Shown: piece by piece, positions 16,516-24,982 of the stretch
Numbering within the stretch: the first letter of the stretch is position 1
How the letters are laid out: each line of letters starts with the position of its first letter
NCBI GenBank assembly: GCA_964468205.1
Contig: CAYXVG010000053.1
Span: 1 to 47,448 of the forward strand
Origin: CAWELS01 sp964468205
Lineage (GTDB): Bacteria > Acidobacteriota > Terriglobia > Bryobacterales > Bryobacteraceae
Length of the DNA stretch: 47,448 bases
Reading direction: 5' to 3'
Translations under genes and position numbers: made by a program
The notes under the pieces: generated by a model
Database searches by the model: none
What the model saw: the letters and a program-made list of their open reading frames with translations, nothing else
What the model was told of the DNA's origin: nothing

Positions 16516-16638
16516 ATGAAAAAGACTCTGTTGGTACTGATTCTCGCTATCCAGTTTGCCGGCGTCGTGAGCGTGGCATCGGCAACGGCCCCCTGGCCGC
16601 TGTGCCTGCCGTGCAAGTCCACCGTCGTCGCTCCGTAA
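16516..16638 (+). CDS. Small exported peptide with CxxC motif
   Basis: A 40-residue ORF too short for most gene callers. It starts MKKTLLVLILAIQFAGVVS, a textbook Sec signal (two Lys, 15-residue hydrophobic core, small residues SVASA before a likely cleavage site). The predicted mature part is about 17-18 residues (ATAPWPLCLPCKSTVVAP) with a CLPC motif. A GAGGAG box sits 11 nt before the ATG. It lies 85 nt upstream of a polytopic membrane protein on the same strand. No known family was recognised. Confidence 0.65.
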   Translation: MKKTLLVLILAIQFAGVVSVASATAPWPLCLPCKSTVVAP

Positions 16639-16723
16639 GCGCGCCGTGGCCTTCTGACAAAGATTCGGGGGAGGCACGCTCGTCCCCAGGAATGAGGCGC
16701 AACGGCTAAAATACTGATTGGCC

Positions 16724-17518
16724 GTGCTTGACACAAAGATTCTGGACTCCGCCGAAACAGCCTTCTGGGTGGTCTCGGTCCTGCTCCAGGCCGCATTGCT
16801 CCTGCGGCTCTGGCGTTCCGGGCTGTTGTGGCGGTACAGGTGGTTCGCCTCTTTTCTCGCTCTCCATCTAGTGGAAGCGGGCGTGCTTTCCCAAATTGAC
16901 CGTCTTACCAACACGTACGCCTACGCCTTTTTCGGTTTTGCTGTCGTGTTTTCGATCCTGCTCGTGCTCGTGATTCTCGAACTCTTCGGGATGATCTTCC
17001 AGGAGTACAGCGGGATCGGTACGGTGGGGCGCTGGCTTCTGGGCGGGGGACTAGCCGTGGCCACCGTCGTTTCGGTATTGAGCCTCTCGCCTGATCTGGC
17101 CAACACGGGCGATACCTACCCTCTTCTGCTGTACTTCAGCGTTTTCGAACGCGCCGTCTACTCTGCCTTGCTCCTATTTGTCGTCTTCATCGCTCTCTTC
17201 CTTGTCTGGTTCCCTGTTCCCCTGTCCCGGAATACGGTTGTCCACACCATCCTCTTCGGGTTCGCTTTCTGTACCCGCGCTTTGCTGCACCTTGTGCGCA
17301 ACGTTTTCGGTTACGAGCGGGGTCTTGTGCACTTTCTTAGCGCGCTGGACCTCGGCGTATTCGTCATCTGTCTAACGGGTTGGATTTTCTTCCTCAAAGA
17401 GTCCGGCGAGCAGAAGACCGTCGTGGTCGGTCACCGCTGGCGGCCGGAGGAGTCCGAGCGGCTCTCCGGCCAGCTTGACGCCATCAACCACAGCCTGCTC
17501 CGGGCCGCTCGAAAGTAG
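16724..17518 (+). CDS. Polytopic membrane protein, about 7 transmembrane helices, unknown function
   Basis: A 264-residue protein with seven hydrophobic segments spread over residues 10-230, then a short charged cytoplasmic tail (HRWRPEESERLSGQLDAINH). The arrangement resembles the 7TM sensory modules of bacterial signalling proteins, but no kinase, GGDEF or other output domain is attached. GTG 16724 (VLDTKIL) is my choice; TTG 16718 is two codons upstream. It follows the small exported peptide gene and precedes another small membrane-anchored protein. Confidence 0.7.
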   Translation: MLDTKILDSAETAFWVVSVLLQAALLLRLWRSGLLWRYRWFASFLALHLVEAGVLSQIDRLTNTYAYAFFGFAVVFSILLVLVILELFGMIFQEYSGIGTVGRWLLGGGLAVATVVSVLSLSPDLANTGDTYPLLLYFSVFERAVYSALLLFVVFIALFLVWFPVPLSRNTVVHTILFGFAFCTRALLHLVRNVFGYERGLVHFLSALDLGVFVICLTGWIFFLKESGEQKTVVVGHRWRPEESERLSGQLDAINHSLLRAARK

Positions 17519-17563
17519 CTTTCACGCGAATACATCGAATAAATCACCCCAATTCGGTCGATA

Positions 17564-17598
17564 AGGACTTGCATACGCCGGCCATTCCGGTTATCCTC
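17564..17598 (+). promoter_or_regulatory. Possible sigma-70-type promoter
   Basis: TTGCAT followed by a 16-nt spacer and TTATCC lies in the 111-nt gap upstream of the 173-residue gene, about 30 nt before a strong GGGAGGTAG ribosome site. Hexamer matches are partial. Confidence 0.35.
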
Positions 17599-17629
17599 GG
17601 AAAGAAGAATTGTAGGGAGGTAGCTGTTT

Positions 17630-18151
17630 ATGAGCGCTTTCATGGGGTTCGGCCTGGTTGCGGCGCTGCTTGCCGCGGCGGGAGCCGTACTCGTGTGGAA
17701 GGTGCTGTCATCGATGCAGATCCGCGGCGTTGACCCGGTATGGCTTAAGAACTTTTCTGTGTCCTCCTATCGCCCGATGGAGCGGCTCTTGAACGAAGAT
17801 GACATCGCATTCCTGAAAGAACAGCCCGGCTACGAGCCGGGCATGGAAAAACGGCTTCGGGCGGACCGGCGCCGCGTCTTTCGCATGTATCTGCGAGACT
17901 TGGGCCGGGATTTCAACCGGCTACATCTGGCTTTGCGGTTAATGGTTCTGCACGCCCCTGAAGACAGCCCGGAACTCGCGAAGACACTGATCCGGCAGAA
18001 ACTGTACTTTGTCGCCGGTGTCCTCGCCTTACACATCAAGATCGAGTTCTACCGCTTCGGGATCGGCAGCGTGGATGTGCGCGGTCTGATCTCGACCATC
18101 GAAGCAATGCAACAAGAACTATCCGCGCTGGCGGCTCCCGCGGCTGCTTAG
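17630..18151 (+). CDS. Membrane-anchored hypothetical protein
   Basis: A 173-residue protein with one N-terminal transmembrane helix (residues about 5-27, no clear cleavage site) and a soluble, mostly helical C-terminal part (RADRRRVFRMYLRDLGRDFNRLHLALRLMVLHAP). A second hydrophobic stretch (LYFVAGVLALHIKIEFYRFG) may touch the membrane. A strong GGGAGG box precedes the ATG. No family was recognised. It belongs to the local cluster of membrane proteins starting at 16516. Confidence 0.7.
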   Translation: MSAFMGFGLVAALLAAAGAVLVWKVLSSMQIRGVDPVWLKNFSVSSYRPMERLLNEDDIAFLKEQPGYEPGMEKRLRADRRRVFRMYLRDLGRDFNRLHLALRLMVLHAPEDSPELAKTLIRQKLYFVAGVLALHIKIEFYRFGIGSVDVRGLISTIEAMQQELSALAAPAAA

Positions 18152-18165
18152 CCGCCTGCCGGCGC

Positions 18166-18951
18166 TTAGCGAGTGGAATCCGGCGCGTCGTTTGGCGACC
18201 AGTCGTAATCGAAGTACCGGATTCGCCACTCCCCTTTCCTCAACACCTCGCCGCCTCGTCGAAAGCTGGCGATGAAAGATAACCGCTCCTGCGTGGTCGA
18301 TCCGAAATCTTTCGCATACCAGTCGAATATCTTAGAAAGCGTTACTACCCGGGTTTCTTCGTTCAACTTGACATTGTTGTCATCATTCAGGAACTGCCGC
18401 GTTTCCGTTTCGAGAGCCCTATCGAGGTTTTCCGCGGTGTAGGCGCGGTTTCTCAGCGCCGGGCAACTCGAAGAGGCGCAGACCAAGGCGAAGTGGATCC
18501 GCGGATCATCGAACTCTTCCCGGATGACGCCGTTCTCGATCTTTGCCAGGCTCATCTGCTCGCCTCCGACGGTATAAGTAGTCCAGTAGAAGAAGCTGCC
18601 GCGCCCGAGCAGCCCCTTCAAGCGATCTCTTTTCTCGGGATACTCCCGCGCAAAGGCCCACAACACGATCGCGTTGTAAGCATTGATCCAATACGCGAGC
18701 TTCTCGTTTTGGCTCGAGAACATTTGCGGATGGGAACGCGGGCTCACCTGGCCAATCTGCCATACGAAGCCTCCGAGAGCATCCAGATCCGCGCGCAGAT
18801 GGGCGTACCGCACCTTTCCGTCTTCGCTGACAAACTCTTGTAGTACCCGGGTATAGACGTCCGTGTTTGGCGCCACCGCCTTTTGCGCTTCCGCACTCCC
18901 CACGGTGATTGCACATGCCCCTGCCAATACGGTCAAACAGTTCGTTCTCAT
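18166..18951 (-). CDS. Exported DUF547 domain protein
   Basis: A 261-residue protein with an N-terminal signal segment (MRTNCLTVLAGACAITVGSAEAQ). The DUF547 domain covers residues about 85-215: EKLAYWINAYNAIVLW and the hallmark RIHFALVCASSSCPALRNRAY. The two Cys in that motif resemble a papain-like or transglutaminase-like active site, but no enzyme activity is established for the family. It converges with the 173-residue membrane protein gene, 14 nt apart. Confidence 0.9.
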   Translation of the reverse strand: MRTNCLTVLAGACAITVGSAEAQKAVAPNTDVYTRVLQEFVSEDGKVRYAHLRADLDALGGFVWQIGQVSPRSHPQMFSSQNEKLAYWINAYNAIVLWAFAREYPEKRDRLKGLLGRGSFFYWTTYTVGGEQMSLAKIENGVIREEFDDPRIHFALVCASSSCPALRNRAYTAENLDRALETETRQFLNDDNNVKLNEETRVVTLSKIFDWYAKDFGSTTQERLSFIASFRRGGEVLRKGEWRIRYFDYDWSPNDAPDSTR

Positions 18952-19016
18952 TGGTCCCTCCGCCGGCCAACCGGCTTTTCGCGTTGGACTGCCGCGTTAC
19001 GCTGCCCGAACGGCCA

Positions 19017-19724
19017 CTACAGTTTCTTTAGATGATCGAGCGCCTTCGCCAATTCCGGAAACTGTTTCTCGGCTTCCTTGAACTCCCTCGTATGGACCCG
19101 GCGCTTTGCCCCTTTGTGCTCAGCCGGGTATCGCAGATGGAGCATCTCGTGGAACAGGACATACTCGACCGCCAGTCGCGGCACCTCCGGCCGGTCGAGT
19201 ATTTTGCTGAGGACGATGACGTTGTGAGAGGGATCATAGTGACCCAAAGTGGCCCGCGAGGCGCGCTTACTCCACCCCAACTCCGGCCGCGCCATCAAGC
19301 CATGGAAGAATTGCAGGTTCAGTTCCTCGAAGATCTCCTCCATGTCATACACTTCGCCCTGTGGCGGATTCAGCACCTTCCAGCCCCGCGCCTGACGCAT
19401 CAGATGCAGCCGGCGCCGCATTTCACGGCCATTGAGAAACCGGCGGTAGCGGTCGTTGTGTTTCCTCGGAATCGGCTTGCGGAACAACTTGCCCAATAAG
19501 ATGAACGCCAGCGATTCGAGCACCGGGGCCGGGGCGGTCTCGAGCGCGTCCGTGATGCGGACAGTGACCTCGTTGCCCTGCATGCTGATGAAACTATTAG
19601 CGTTAGCAAATCGTTTAAACTCGATACGGAACACCGGAAGCGGTGCGCGGGGCCTCAATTGCCGGTACGTCCTGGCAAAGATCTCTGCTCGTGTCTCGCC
19701 GCCCGTTCCACCTTCGACTTGCAT
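19017..19724 (-). CDS. SprT-like zinc metalloprotease
   Basis: A 235-residue soluble protein with the zinc-protease motif FHEMLHLRYP (His192, Glu193, His196) and a plausible third ligand His211 in VHTREF, the SprT-type spacing. The central part has repeated basic helices (RYRRFLNGREMRRRLHLM). SprT/Spartan-like proteins cleave DNA-protein crosslinks in eukaryotes; the bacterial members are poorly defined. It is divergent from fabH with a 64-nt spacer. Confidence 0.85.
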   Translation of the reverse strand: MQVEGGTGGETRAEIFARTYRQLRPRAPLPVFRIEFKRFANANSFISMQGNEVTVRITDALETAPAPVLESLAFILLGKLFRKPIPRKHNDRYRRFLNGREMRRRLHLMRQARGWKVLNPPQGEVYDMEEIFEELNLQFFHGLMARPELGWSKRASRATLGHYDPSHNVIVLSKILDRPEVPRLAVEYVLFHEMLHLRYPAEHKGAKRRVHTREFKEAEKQFPELAKALDHLKKL

Positions 19725-19788
19725 TCGTCCCGATAATTAACATATCAAGTAGATTTGGGTTTTTTCTCTGAACGCTTCAGGAGGTTGC

Positions 19789-20778
19789 TTGCGAAGAGTC
19801 AAAATAAGCGCACTTGGGTGTCATGTGCCCGACCGTGTGTTGACCAATCACGATCTCGAAGAGATGGTCCAGACGAACGACCGCTGGATCGTCGAAAGAA
19901 CGGGAATCGAGAGGCGGCGCATCGCGGACGAGAATACCGCCACGTCGGACCTCGCCACGAAAGCGGCCCAGGCCGCGCTCGAGAGCGCGGGAATGGCCCC
20001 GGAGGATATCGACGCCGTCATCGTCTGCACGGTGACGCCGGATATGCTGTTTCCCTCCACGGCCTGTCTGGTGCAGGACCGAATGGGGATCAAGGGCGCC
20101 TGGGGATTTGATCTCGTCGCTGCCTGCTCCGGCTTCGTATACGGCCTCACCACGGCCGCGAGCCTGGTGGGCTCCGGCAGCCATGAGAAGGTGCTCGTCA
20201 TCGGGGCTGACACAATGTCCCGCATCATCGATTACACTGACCGCTCCACCTGTGTCCTGTTTGGCGACGGCGCCGGCGCGGTGGTGGTGGAGGCGGCCGC
20301 AGATGGCGAAACCGGCTTCATCGGGTTCCGGAACGTAATTGACGGTTCCGGAGGCGACTATCTGAAGATGCCCGCCGGCGGCAGCCGCATCCCGGCCAGC
20401 GAAGAGACGGTCAAGAACAGAATGCACTTCGTCCACCAGGATGGCAGCCAGGTTTTCCGGTACGCGGTGCGGACAATGTATGAGCAGTGCCGCGGCCTGC
20501 TCGAGGAGCACGGCTTCACCGCCGCCGATGTGGATGCGTTCGTCCCTCATCAGGCCAACCGGCGGATCATCTGCGCCACGGCGGAGCGGTTGGGCATCCC
20601 TTGTGAGCGGGTGGTTATCAACATCAACGAGTACGGCAACACCACCGCCGCCACCATCCCCCTCGCCACCCGGGATGCGATCGAAAGAGGCATGCTCAAG
20701 AAGGGCGACCTTGTGCTCTTCGCGGCTGTGGGCGCTGGTTACACCGCCGGCATGAACCTCTGGCGCTGGGAACTCTGA
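19789..20778 (+). CDS. fabH: Beta-ketoacyl-ACP synthase III
   Basis: Condenses acetyl-CoA (or a branched starter) with malonyl-ACP to start fatty acid synthesis. All three catalytic residues are present: Cys113 in VAACSGFVYG, His254 in PHQANRR, and Asn284 in NEYGNTTAA. The glycine-rich GDGAGAVVV is also present. The product is 329 residues, the normal length. The start is TTG 19789, fixed by an AGGAGGT box 4-5 nt upstream and by the family N-terminus (RRVKISALGCHVPDRVLTN). Monocistronic. Confidence 0.95.
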   Translation: MRRVKISALGCHVPDRVLTNHDLEEMVQTNDRWIVERTGIERRRIADENTATSDLATKAAQAALESAGMAPEDIDAVIVCTVTPDMLFPSTACLVQDRMGIKGAWGFDLVAACSGFVYGLTTAASLVGSGSHEKVLVIGADTMSRIIDYTDRSTCVLFGDGAGAVVVEAAADGETGFIGFRNVIDGSGGDYLKMPAGGSRIPASEETVKNRMHFVHQDGSQVFRYAVRTMYEQCRGLLEEHGFTAADVDAFVPHQANRRIICATAERLGIPCERVVININEYGNTTAATIPLATRDAIERGMLKKGDLVLFAAVGAGYTAGMNLWRWEL

Positions 20779-20795
20779 CATATCGGGCGGCAGGG

Positions 20796-20810
20796 GCCCG
20801 GCGGCCGGGC
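20796..20810. other. GC-rich hairpin between convergent genes
   Basis: Perfect inverted repeat GCCCGG-CGG-CCGGGC in the 35-nt gap between fabH (plus) and the ABM-domain gene (minus). No U-tract follows on either strand, so it is at best a weak or factor-dependent terminator element. Confidence 0.4.
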
Positions 20811-20813
20811 AAC

Positions 20814-21203
20814 TCAGATCTCGTCGTAGAGCATCGCGATGATCTCTGGCCCGGTTAGCGTTTTCGCGATTTCCGGCCAGACTCGCTGGTGGTCGCTCGT
20901 GGCCACCCAGCCGAGCCTCTGCTCTTCGGTCTCGAAGCTGATGATGAGGCGATAGACGGACTCCGTTGGATTCTTTCCAACGATGACCGACCGCAGCTTC
21001 AGGAGTTTCACCCCCGCAAAACCAGGTTGTTCCGCGATCACCGGCTTGAAGACGGTAAGGAAATTCTCACGCAGTTCCTCTTCTCGTCCGGATGCTACAA
21101 ACAGGTCCACGTGCAATTGAATGGGTTTGCCCTTGCTTTGCGCCTTGACGAGCGCGGCGCCGCCGCCAGCCGCCACCGTACGTACCCAAGTTCTACGATC
21201 CAT
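20814..21203 (-). CDS. Antibiotic biosynthesis monooxygenase (ABM) domain protein with signal peptide
   Basis: A 129-residue protein. The N-terminus MDRRTWVRTVAAGGGAALVKAQ resembles a short Tat-type or Sec signal. The rest is a ferredoxin-like ABM fold: IQLHVDLFVASGREEELRENFL, then GFAGVKLLKLR, then YRLIISFETEEQRLGWVAT. Family members include cofactor-free monooxygenases and heme-degrading enzymes, but many have no known activity. It converges with fabH. Confidence 0.82.
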   Translation of the reverse strand: MDRRTWVRTVAAGGGAALVKAQSKGKPIQLHVDLFVASGREEELRENFLTVFKPVIAEQPGFAGVKLLKLRSVIVGKNPTESVYRLIISFETEEQRLGWVATSDHQRVWPEIAKTLTGPEIIAMLYDEI

Positions 21204-21346
21204 GGCCCGTATTGTATCCGAGCCTGACGGCTCGTAGATTTCCCGCTGCCGCGGAGGACAGGATGAATGCCCGCCCCGCCAAGTGCTGGAGGCAATTGAG
21301 TCCTCTTGGTGGAGCAGGCGCTTTCACCTGCCGTTTCAGCAGCTTG

Positions 21347-22522
21347 CTAAGCCTGGTAATAGGCCTCGGCCGCTTCCTTTCCGTTGGCCGCCGGGGAGTA
21401 GCCCTCTGCCCGCAGGGCCCGCTCGAAAGAGTCGAGCAGGAGCAGGACGTTTTCCTTGGTGGAGCCCGCGCCCATGATGCCGATGCGCCACACCTTGCCC
21501 GCCAGCGGCCCGAATCCGCCGAGGATTTCGATGCCATCCTCGGCCATCATGCGCCCGCGCACCTTTCCGTCGTCGATGCCATCCGGCACGCAAGGAGTGT
21601 TTAGCGGATAAAGGCGCTGTCCTTCCGGCACGTGCATCCGCAGGCCCATCGCCTCGATGCCGGCCACAAACGCCTTATGGTTCCGCTCGATCCGGTCAAA
21701 CCGCGCGGCGAGCCCTTCTTCGTGGACCACTCGGAGCGCTTCGCGAAGCGCGTAAAACATCGAGATGGGAGCCGTATGGTGATACCGGTGCGCGCTCAGA
21801 TAGTAGCTGTCAAGCAGCTTCAAATCCAAGTAGAAAGAGCGATTTATCGACTCGCGTTTCCGCAGCCACTCGAGCGCCTTCTGTGAAATGGTCACCGGCG
21901 CGAGGCCCGGCGGGCACGCCAGCCCTTTCTGTGTGCAGGAATACGCAATGTCGATGCCGGTTTCGTCGATATTGACTGGAATGTTCCCGAGGGACGTCAC
22001 CTCGTCCGCGATCACCAGCGCTCCGGCTTCGTGCGCCGCCTCGCAGATCGCCTTGCCGGGTTGCACCGCGCCCGTGGATGTCTCGGCGTGGACGAAAGCG
22101 ACCACCGCCGGCCTCTCGCGCAGCACGAAGTCCCGCGCCTCGCCATCTTCGAACGTCTCGCCCCAACCCTTCTCGAAGCGCACCAGTTCGGCGCCCTGCC
22201 GCTTCACCATCTCCGATATGCGGTCGCAGAAGAAGCCGTTCGCGAACACCGCGACCTTCGAGCTGGATTCGACGAAGTTCGCAACCGCTGCCTCCATGCC
22301 GGAAGTTCCCGTCCCGGAGATAGCGACCGTGAAGTTGTTGCTCGTGTCGAAGACCTCATCCAGCAGATCGTGCACTTCGCTGACGACTTCGAAGAAATAG
22401 GGATCCAAATGCCCGACAATCGGCTGCGCGATTGCCTCGTACACTCGGGGTTCCACCGGACTCGGCCCCGGCCCCATCAGCAGGCGGGCCGGAGGATTTA
22501 ACGGACGATATGACTCAGGCAT
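21347..22522 (-). CDS. Alanine-glyoxylate / serine-glyoxylate-type aminotransferase
   Basis: PLP-dependent fold-type I class V aminotransferase of 391 residues. The N-terminal LLMGPGPSPVEPRVYEA is typical. Cofactor residues are recognisable: SGTGTSGMEAAV for the phosphate, DEVTSLGNIPVNID with the PLP-nitrogen Asp, and the Schiff-base Lys199 in SCTQKGLACPPGL. It transfers an amino group between a small amino acid (Ala or Ser) and glyoxylate or pyruvate. Divergent from hrpB with a 47-nt spacer. The exact substrate pair is not resolved. Confidence 0.92.
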   Translation of the reverse strand: MPESYRPLNPPARLLMGPGPSPVEPRVYEAIAQPIVGHLDPYFFEVVSEVHDLLDEVFDTSNNFTVAISGTGTSGMEAAVANFVESSSKVAVFANGFFCDRISEMVKRQGAELVRFEKGWGETFEDGEARDFVLRERPAVVAFVHAETSTGAVQPGKAICEAAHEAGALVIADEVTSLGNIPVNIDETGIDIAYSCTQKGLACPPGLAPVTISQKALEWLRKRESINRSFYLDLKLLDSYYLSAHRYHHTAPISMFYALREALRVVHEEGLAARFDRIERNHKAFVAGIEAMGLRMHVPEGQRLYPLNTPCVPDGIDDGKVRGRMMAEDGIEILGGFGPLAGKVWRIGIMGAGSTKENVLLLLDSFERALRAEGYSPAANGKEAAEAYYQA

Positions 22523-22569
22523 AAGGTTCTAGTCTTGTATAAGAGCCTCACCGAGTCAACTGTCATTTT

Positions 22570-24972
22570 ATGAACGGCCTGCCCATCGACGAGAAGATCC
22601 CGGAAATTCTCCGCCGGCTGGAGACATCGCGCAACCTGGTGATCGAAGCGCCGCCCGGGGCGGGGAAGACAACACGTGTTCCGCCCGCGCTGCTGCCGCC
22701 GGAGGATGGGAGCGTCCTGGTGCTGGAACCCCGCCGGATCGCCGCCCGCATGGCGGCGCGCCGCGTGGCCGCCGAACTGGGCGAACAGCCAGGGCGTACG
22801 GCCGGCTACCAGGTGCGCTTTGAAACCAACGGCGGCCCCGAGACGCGCCTCTGGTTCCTGACCGAGGGAGTGCTGACCCGGCGGCTCGCCTCCGGCGACG
22901 GTCTCTCCGGCGTCTCAGCCGTGATCCTCGACGAATTCCACGAGCGGCGGCTTGAAGGCGATCTCGCGCTGACTCTCCTTGAACGGCTGCAATCGACTGC
23001 CCGCCCGGACCTGAGCATAGTAGTCATGTCCGCGACCCTCGACGCCGCCCCGGTGGCCCGCTTTCTCGGCGGATGCCCGCGCATCGCGAGTTCCGGCCGT
23101 CTCTATCCCGTCGACGTCGGCTACACCCCTCAATCCGCCGTGCCGCTTGACTCCCTTGTGGCCGCGGCCCTCGATAGCTTGCTGCGTGAGGGCCTCGACG
23201 GAGACGTGCTAGTGTTTCTCCCCGGCGCCGCCGAGATTCGCGCCGCCATGAGGAGCTGCTCCGCTCCCGCCAGCCGTGCGGGGATCGAATTGCTGCCGCT
23301 TCACGGCGACCTATCGCCGGAAGAGCAGGACCGCGCCATTGAACCCGGCGCACAGCGTAAGGTGATCCTCTCCACCAACGTCGCCGAAAGCTCGATCACC
23401 ATCGAGGGCGTCTCGGCCGTCATCGATAGCGGTCTCGCCCGGGTGGCGGAGGATTCGCCCTGGACCGGACTGCCAACCCTGCGTGTCGCCCGCGTCAGCC
23501 GCGCCTCTGCAGACCAACGGGCCGGCCGGGCAGGAAGGCTTAGGCCCGGACGGGTGATCCGGCTTTACCCGGAGGCCGATTTCGTCCGTCGGCCCGCTTT
23601 CGATACCCCGGAGATCTTGCGCAGGGAGCTGTCGCAAGTCCTGCTCTCGCTTCATCTTGCCGGCGCCGGAGAGCCGGAACGCGTGCGTTGGCTGGATCCT
23701 CCGCCCTTCGAGGCCGTGGCCGCCGCCCGGAGACTGCTGATCGACCTCGGAGCCCTCGACCCCGGAGGATCGCTGACCCCTGAGGGCCGACGCATGGCCC
23801 GCCTGCCGCTGCCGCCACGTCTTTCGCGTCTTCTCATCGAGGCTGACCGGCGGGGAGCCGGGGAGGAGGGCTGCGCTGCGGCGGCCGCGCTCAGCGCTGG
23901 AGAACGCCTTCCACCGGGGTCGGAGCATTCACCGGGCCCTTCCGACTTACTGGCCTTCCTCGAGGGCCGCCAGCAATCGAAGACACGCCGGCTCACGGCC
24001 CAGATCCGGCATCAATTTCGCCCCCGTCCCGGGCGCGGCGGCGACGAAGCCCTGCAGATTGCCGCTCTTTGCGCGTTTCCGGACCGCGTCGCCCTGCGCC
24101 GGCGCGGCAGCGAACTCGTGCTGGCCGGCGGCGGCGGCGCTATCCTCGCGAAGGGCAGTTCCGTCCGCCGGGGCAATCTCCTGGTGGCGCTCGACATTGA
24201 GGAGAGGCGCGAGCACGGGCTGCCCCTGGTGCGTCTGGCAAGCGCCATCCAAGCGGAATGGTTACTTGATCTTTTTCCGGAACGGATTACCGAACGGGAG
24301 GAGGTAATTTGGAACCGCGAACAGAAACGCGTGGAGAAAGCCAGCGCCCTGCTGTTCGATCAGATACCAATCGAGGAGTCGCGCGGCGGTGAGCCGGATC
24401 CCGAGACGGCTTCTCGGCTGCTGGCCGAAAAGGCCATGGAAGCTGGTCCAGGCCGGTTCGCGGATCAGCGGCAATTGGACGCCCTCCGCAACCGTACCGC
24501 CTTCGCCGCCGCCCACGGCGATATCCTTGTGCTCGACGAGCAAGCGATCCGGGAGACCTTCGAACAGCTCTGCCACGGACTCCGCAGCTTCCGCGAATTG
24601 ACCGTGGCTGCCCGCAACGGCGGTTTGCTCGAAGCGCTGAAAGCCCGCCTCTCGCCCGCCCAGCGCAAGCTGCTCGATGAAATCGCGCCGGAATACCTGC
24701 GTCTCCCCGCCGGCCGCCGGATGAAGATCCACTACGAGCCAGGCAAACCTCCCTGGGCTTCATCCCGCCTGCAGGACTTCTTCGGCATGACCCGAACCCC
24801 GACCGTCGCCCGCGGCGCCGTTCCCCTGGTGCTCCATCTGCTTGCCCCGAATATGCGCCCGGTACAGACCACAACTGACTTGGCTGGGTTCTGGGAACGC
24901 CTCTACCCTCAGGTTCGCCGCGAGCTCCGCCGCCGCTATCCCAAGCACGCGTGGCCCGAAAACCCGCTATGA
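22570..24972 (+). CDS. hrpB: ATP-dependent helicase HrpB
   Basis: A DEAH-family superfamily 2 helicase of 800 residues, matching HrpB length. Walker A is APPGAGKTT (residues 28-36), the Walker B/DEAH box is ILDEFHER, motif III is VMSATLD, motif V STNVAESSITI, and motif VI QRAGRAGR. The HrpB-specific C-terminal domain follows (RRMKIHYEPGKPPWASSRLQDFFGM). A TATAAG-like element at about 22536 may be its -10. The role in bacteria is unclear; RNA or DNA unwinding is expected. The metallo-beta-lactamase-like gene starts 10 nt downstream. Confidence 0.95.
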   Translation: MNGLPIDEKIPEILRRLETSRNLVIEAPPGAGKTTRVPPALLPPEDGSVLVLEPRRIAARMAARRVAAELGEQPGRTAGYQVRFETNGGPETRLWFLTEGVLTRRLASGDGLSGVSAVILDEFHERRLEGDLALTLLERLQSTARPDLSIVVMSATLDAAPVARFLGGCPRIASSGRLYPVDVGYTPQSAVPLDSLVAAALDSLLREGLDGDVLVFLPGAAEIRAAMRSCSAPASRAGIELLPLHGDLSPEEQDRAIEPGAQRKVILSTNVAESSITIEGVSAVIDSGLARVAEDSPWTGLPTLRVARVSRASADQRAGRAGRLRPGRVIRLYPEADFVRRPAFDTPEILRRELSQVLLSLHLAGAGEPERVRWLDPPPFEAVAAARRLLIDLGALDPGGSLTPEGRRMARLPLPPRLSRLLIEADRRGAGEEGCAAAAALSAGERLPPGSEHSPGPSDLLAFLEGRQQSKTRRLTAQIRHQFRPRPGRGGDEALQIAALCAFPDRVALRRRGSELVLAGGGGAILAKGSSVRRGNLLVALDIEERREHGLPLVRLASAIQAEWLLDLFPERITEREEVIWNREQKRVEKASALLFDQIPIEESRGGEPDPETASRLLAEKAMEAGPGRFADQRQLDALRNRTAFAAAHGDILVLDEQAIRETFEQLCHGLRSFRELTVAARNGGLLEALKARLSPAQRKLLDEIAPEYLRLPAGRRMKIHYEPGKPPWASSRLQDFFGMTRTPTVARGAVPLVLHLLAPNMRPVQTTTDLAGFWERLYPQVRRELRRRYPKHAWPENPL

Positions 24973-24982
24973 TGAAGCCGCC

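Noticed and set aside
16383..16914. Two overlapping minus-strand frames across the exported-peptide region
   Set aside because: They cross the promoter, the peptide gene and the start of the 7TM gene, have no ribosome site and are Arg/Ser-rich.
22523..22569. Strong divergent promoter between the aminotransferase and hrpB
   Set aside because: TTGACT and TATACA occur on the minus strand but only 13 nt apart; spacing is not functional, so no promoter was annotated.
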